Assembly (NCBI RefSeq): GCF_900185725.1
Contig: NZ_FYAU01000051.1
Location: 1 to 64,000, forward strand
Length of the DNA stretch: 64,000 nt
Direction of reading: 5' to 3'
DNA from: Stappia sp. TSB10P1A
Lineage (GTDB): Bacteria > Pseudomonadota > Alphaproteobacteria > Rhizobiales > Stappiaceae
Part shown: one piece after another, positions 62,872-64,000 of the stretch
Position numbering within the stretch: the first letter of the stretch is position 1
How the letters are laid out: each line of letters starts with the position of its first letter
Translations under genes and position numbers: made by a program
The notes under the pieces: model-generated
What the model saw: only the letters and a program-made list of their open reading frames with translations
What the model was told of the DNA's origin: nothing
Databases searched by the model: none

Positions 62872-63966
62872 ATGGATCGCCGTTCATTCATCACGAAGGC
62901 CGGCCTCGCCGGCGTTGGCGTGGGTGCCGCCACGCTCGCCGCTCCGGCCATTGCGCAGGGCAACCAGACCTGGCGCATGGTCACCACCTGGCCGAAGAAC
63001 TTTCCCGGCCTCGGCGTCGGCGCGCAGCGCCTTGCCGACCGCATCACCGCCGCGTCCGGCGGCCGGCTGACCGTGCAGGTCTACTCGGCCGGCGAACTGG
63101 TCCCACCGCTGCAGTCGCTCGACGCGGTGATCGACGGGTCGGCCGAGATGTCGCATGGCGCCGCCTATTACTGGCAGAACAAGAGCCAGGCGCTGTCCTT
63201 CTTCACCGGCGTTCCCTATGGCATGACCTCGCGCGAACTCGCCGCCTGGGTGCGCTATATGGGCGGCCAGGAAATCTGGGACGAGATCTACGACCAGTTC
63301 GGCGTGCAGGGCTTCCTGTCCGGCGACACCGGCACCCAGGCGGGCGGCTGGTTCCGCAACGAACTGACGAGCCTTGAGTCCGTCAAGGGCCTGCGCTTCC
63401 GGACCCCGGGTCTCGGCGGCCGCGTGTGGGAGAAGCTCGGCGCCACCGTCACCAACATGGCGGCGGGCGAGATCTTCCAGGCGCTGCAGTCGGGCACGCT
63501 GGACGCGGCCGAGTTCGTCGGCCCCTACAACGACCTGGCGCTCGGTTTCTACCAGATCTGCAAGAACTATTACTTCCCGAGCTTCATCGAGCCGGGTCTT
63601 GCAACGGAACTGGTCGTCTCCAAGGCGAAGTACCAGGCCCTGCCGAGCGACCTGCAGGCCATCGTCCGCGACGTCTGCCAGGCCGAATACGACCAGGTCG
63701 CCTCGGACTTCTATGCCAACGATCCGCGCGCGCTGAAGACGCTGGTCGAGCAGCATGGGGTGCAGGTGCGCGAGTTCCCGGCCGACATCATGGAAGCCGG
63801 CGCCAACGCGGCGATCGAGATCCTCGAAGGCCTGCGCAACTCCGACGATGCTCTCGTCAAGAAGACGACCGAGAGCTTCATCGAGTCGCTCAACATCATG
63901 CGCACCCGCACCGAAGGCACCGACGGCGCCTTCATCCAGGCGCGCAAGACCTACTTCAAGATCTGA
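62872..63966 (+). CDS. TRAP transporter solute-binding protein (DctP family, TakP-like)
   Basis: 364 aa. It has a twin-arginine type N terminus (MDRRSFITKAG) and cleavage near AIAQG. Segments GDTGTQAGGWFRNEL and AAEFVGPYNDLALGFYQICKNYYFP match the TakP group, which binds 2-keto acids or similar monocarboxylates with a metal ion. ATG 62872 has a GGGAGGGA site. The DctQ and DctM membrane subunits are expected just beyond the right edge. Confidence 0.92.
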   Translation: MDRRSFITKAGLAGVGVGAATLAAPAIAQGNQTWRMVTTWPKNFPGLGVGAQRLADRITAASGGRLTVQVYSAGELVPPLQSLDAVIDGSAEMSHGAAYYWQNKSQALSFFTGVPYGMTSRELAAWVRYMGGQEIWDEIYDQFGVQGFLSGDTGTQAGGWFRNELTSLESVKGLRFRTPGLGGRVWEKLGATVTNMAAGEIFQALQSGTLDAAEFVGPYNDLALGFYQICKNYYFPSFIEPGLATELVVSKAKYQALPSDLQAIVRDVCQAEYDQVASDFYANDPRALKTLVEQHGVQVREFPADIMEAGANAAIEILEGLRNSDDALVKKTTESFIESLNIMRTRTEGTDGAFIQARKTYFKI

Positions 63967-64000
63967 CGGCTGCCGACCGTCTCCGGACGGTCCCCGAAAA

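Overview
This is a gene-dense, high-GC (mid-60s % by eye) chromosomal window. It looks like an alphaproteobacterium, probably of the Hyphomicrobiales (rhizobia/Stappia-like). Supporting signs are the alphaproteobacterial 5S rRNA end, a FrcA-like single-domain XylG, a XylD-type dehydratase, a CyaC-like cyclase, a possible CtrA box, many periplasmic-binding-protein transporters, and overlapping ATGA-coupled genes. I see no insertion sequence, prophage, CRISPR array or tRNA, and no clear compositional island. The family and order call is inference.

Layout. 1-69 is the 3' end of a 5S rRNA. 146-4641 is an overlapping operon, bioM-bioN-bioY-acyl-CoA ligase-thiolase (biotin uptake plus two acyl-CoA enzymes). 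4651-9031 (minus) is a ROK repressor followed by a di-heme peroxidase-like protein and an ASPIC/UnbV protein. It is divergent from xylF-xylH-xylG (9299-12545), with a striking palindrome between them. 12628-16671 is otsB-GH15-otsA (trehalose). 16750-18463 is hppD (minus) divergent from an Lrp/AsnC regulator across a palindromic operator. 18578-23378 holds a DUF533 protein, a GMC oxidoreductase, a small SCP2 protein and a XylD-type sugar-acid dehydratase. 23452-25704 (minus) is a copper ATPase behind a MerR/CueR-type promoter. 25808-34727 (minus) is a peptide-type ABC transporter, an ArgE-like M20 hydrolase and a membrane Fe-S adenylate cyclase.

34871-45360 looks like nitrogen-heterocycle scavenging. 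A creatininase-family protein, an 8-oxoguanine deaminase-like protein and a RidA protein lie on the minus strand. They are opposite an NMT1-type ABC importer, a cytosine-deaminase-like amidohydrolase, an FAD oxidoreductase and two flavodoxin-fold reductases. The plus-strand operon has a consensus sigma-54 promoter at 38416-38431. 45559-51859 holds MarR, DMT transporter, LacI, 2-hydroxyacid dehydrogenase, protease inhibitor, aminotransferase and Ogt genes. 52004-54586 is a His-rich CobW GTPase with WD40 and DUF2937 partners, followed by LysR and leucine dehydrogenase genes. 56990-58835 is a DUF1007 protein with a His-rich RcnA/NicO transporter. 58861-62476 (minus) has a second DMT transporter, then a PuuD-like hydrolase with a cobalt-type nitrile hydratase whose alpha subunit carries a His-rich N-terminal tail. 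The window ends with a TakP-like TRAP solute-binding protein.

How the parts fit. Xylose uptake plus XylD suggests oxidative pentose catabolism. The sigma-54 cluster suggests scavenging of nitrogen from purine, pyrimidine or creatinine-like rings. Three separate His-rich metal proteins (CobW, NicO, nitrile hydratase alpha) within about 10 kb suggest a local cobalt/zinc handling theme. Functions of individual genes are assigned from recognisable motifs only; no database search was possible.
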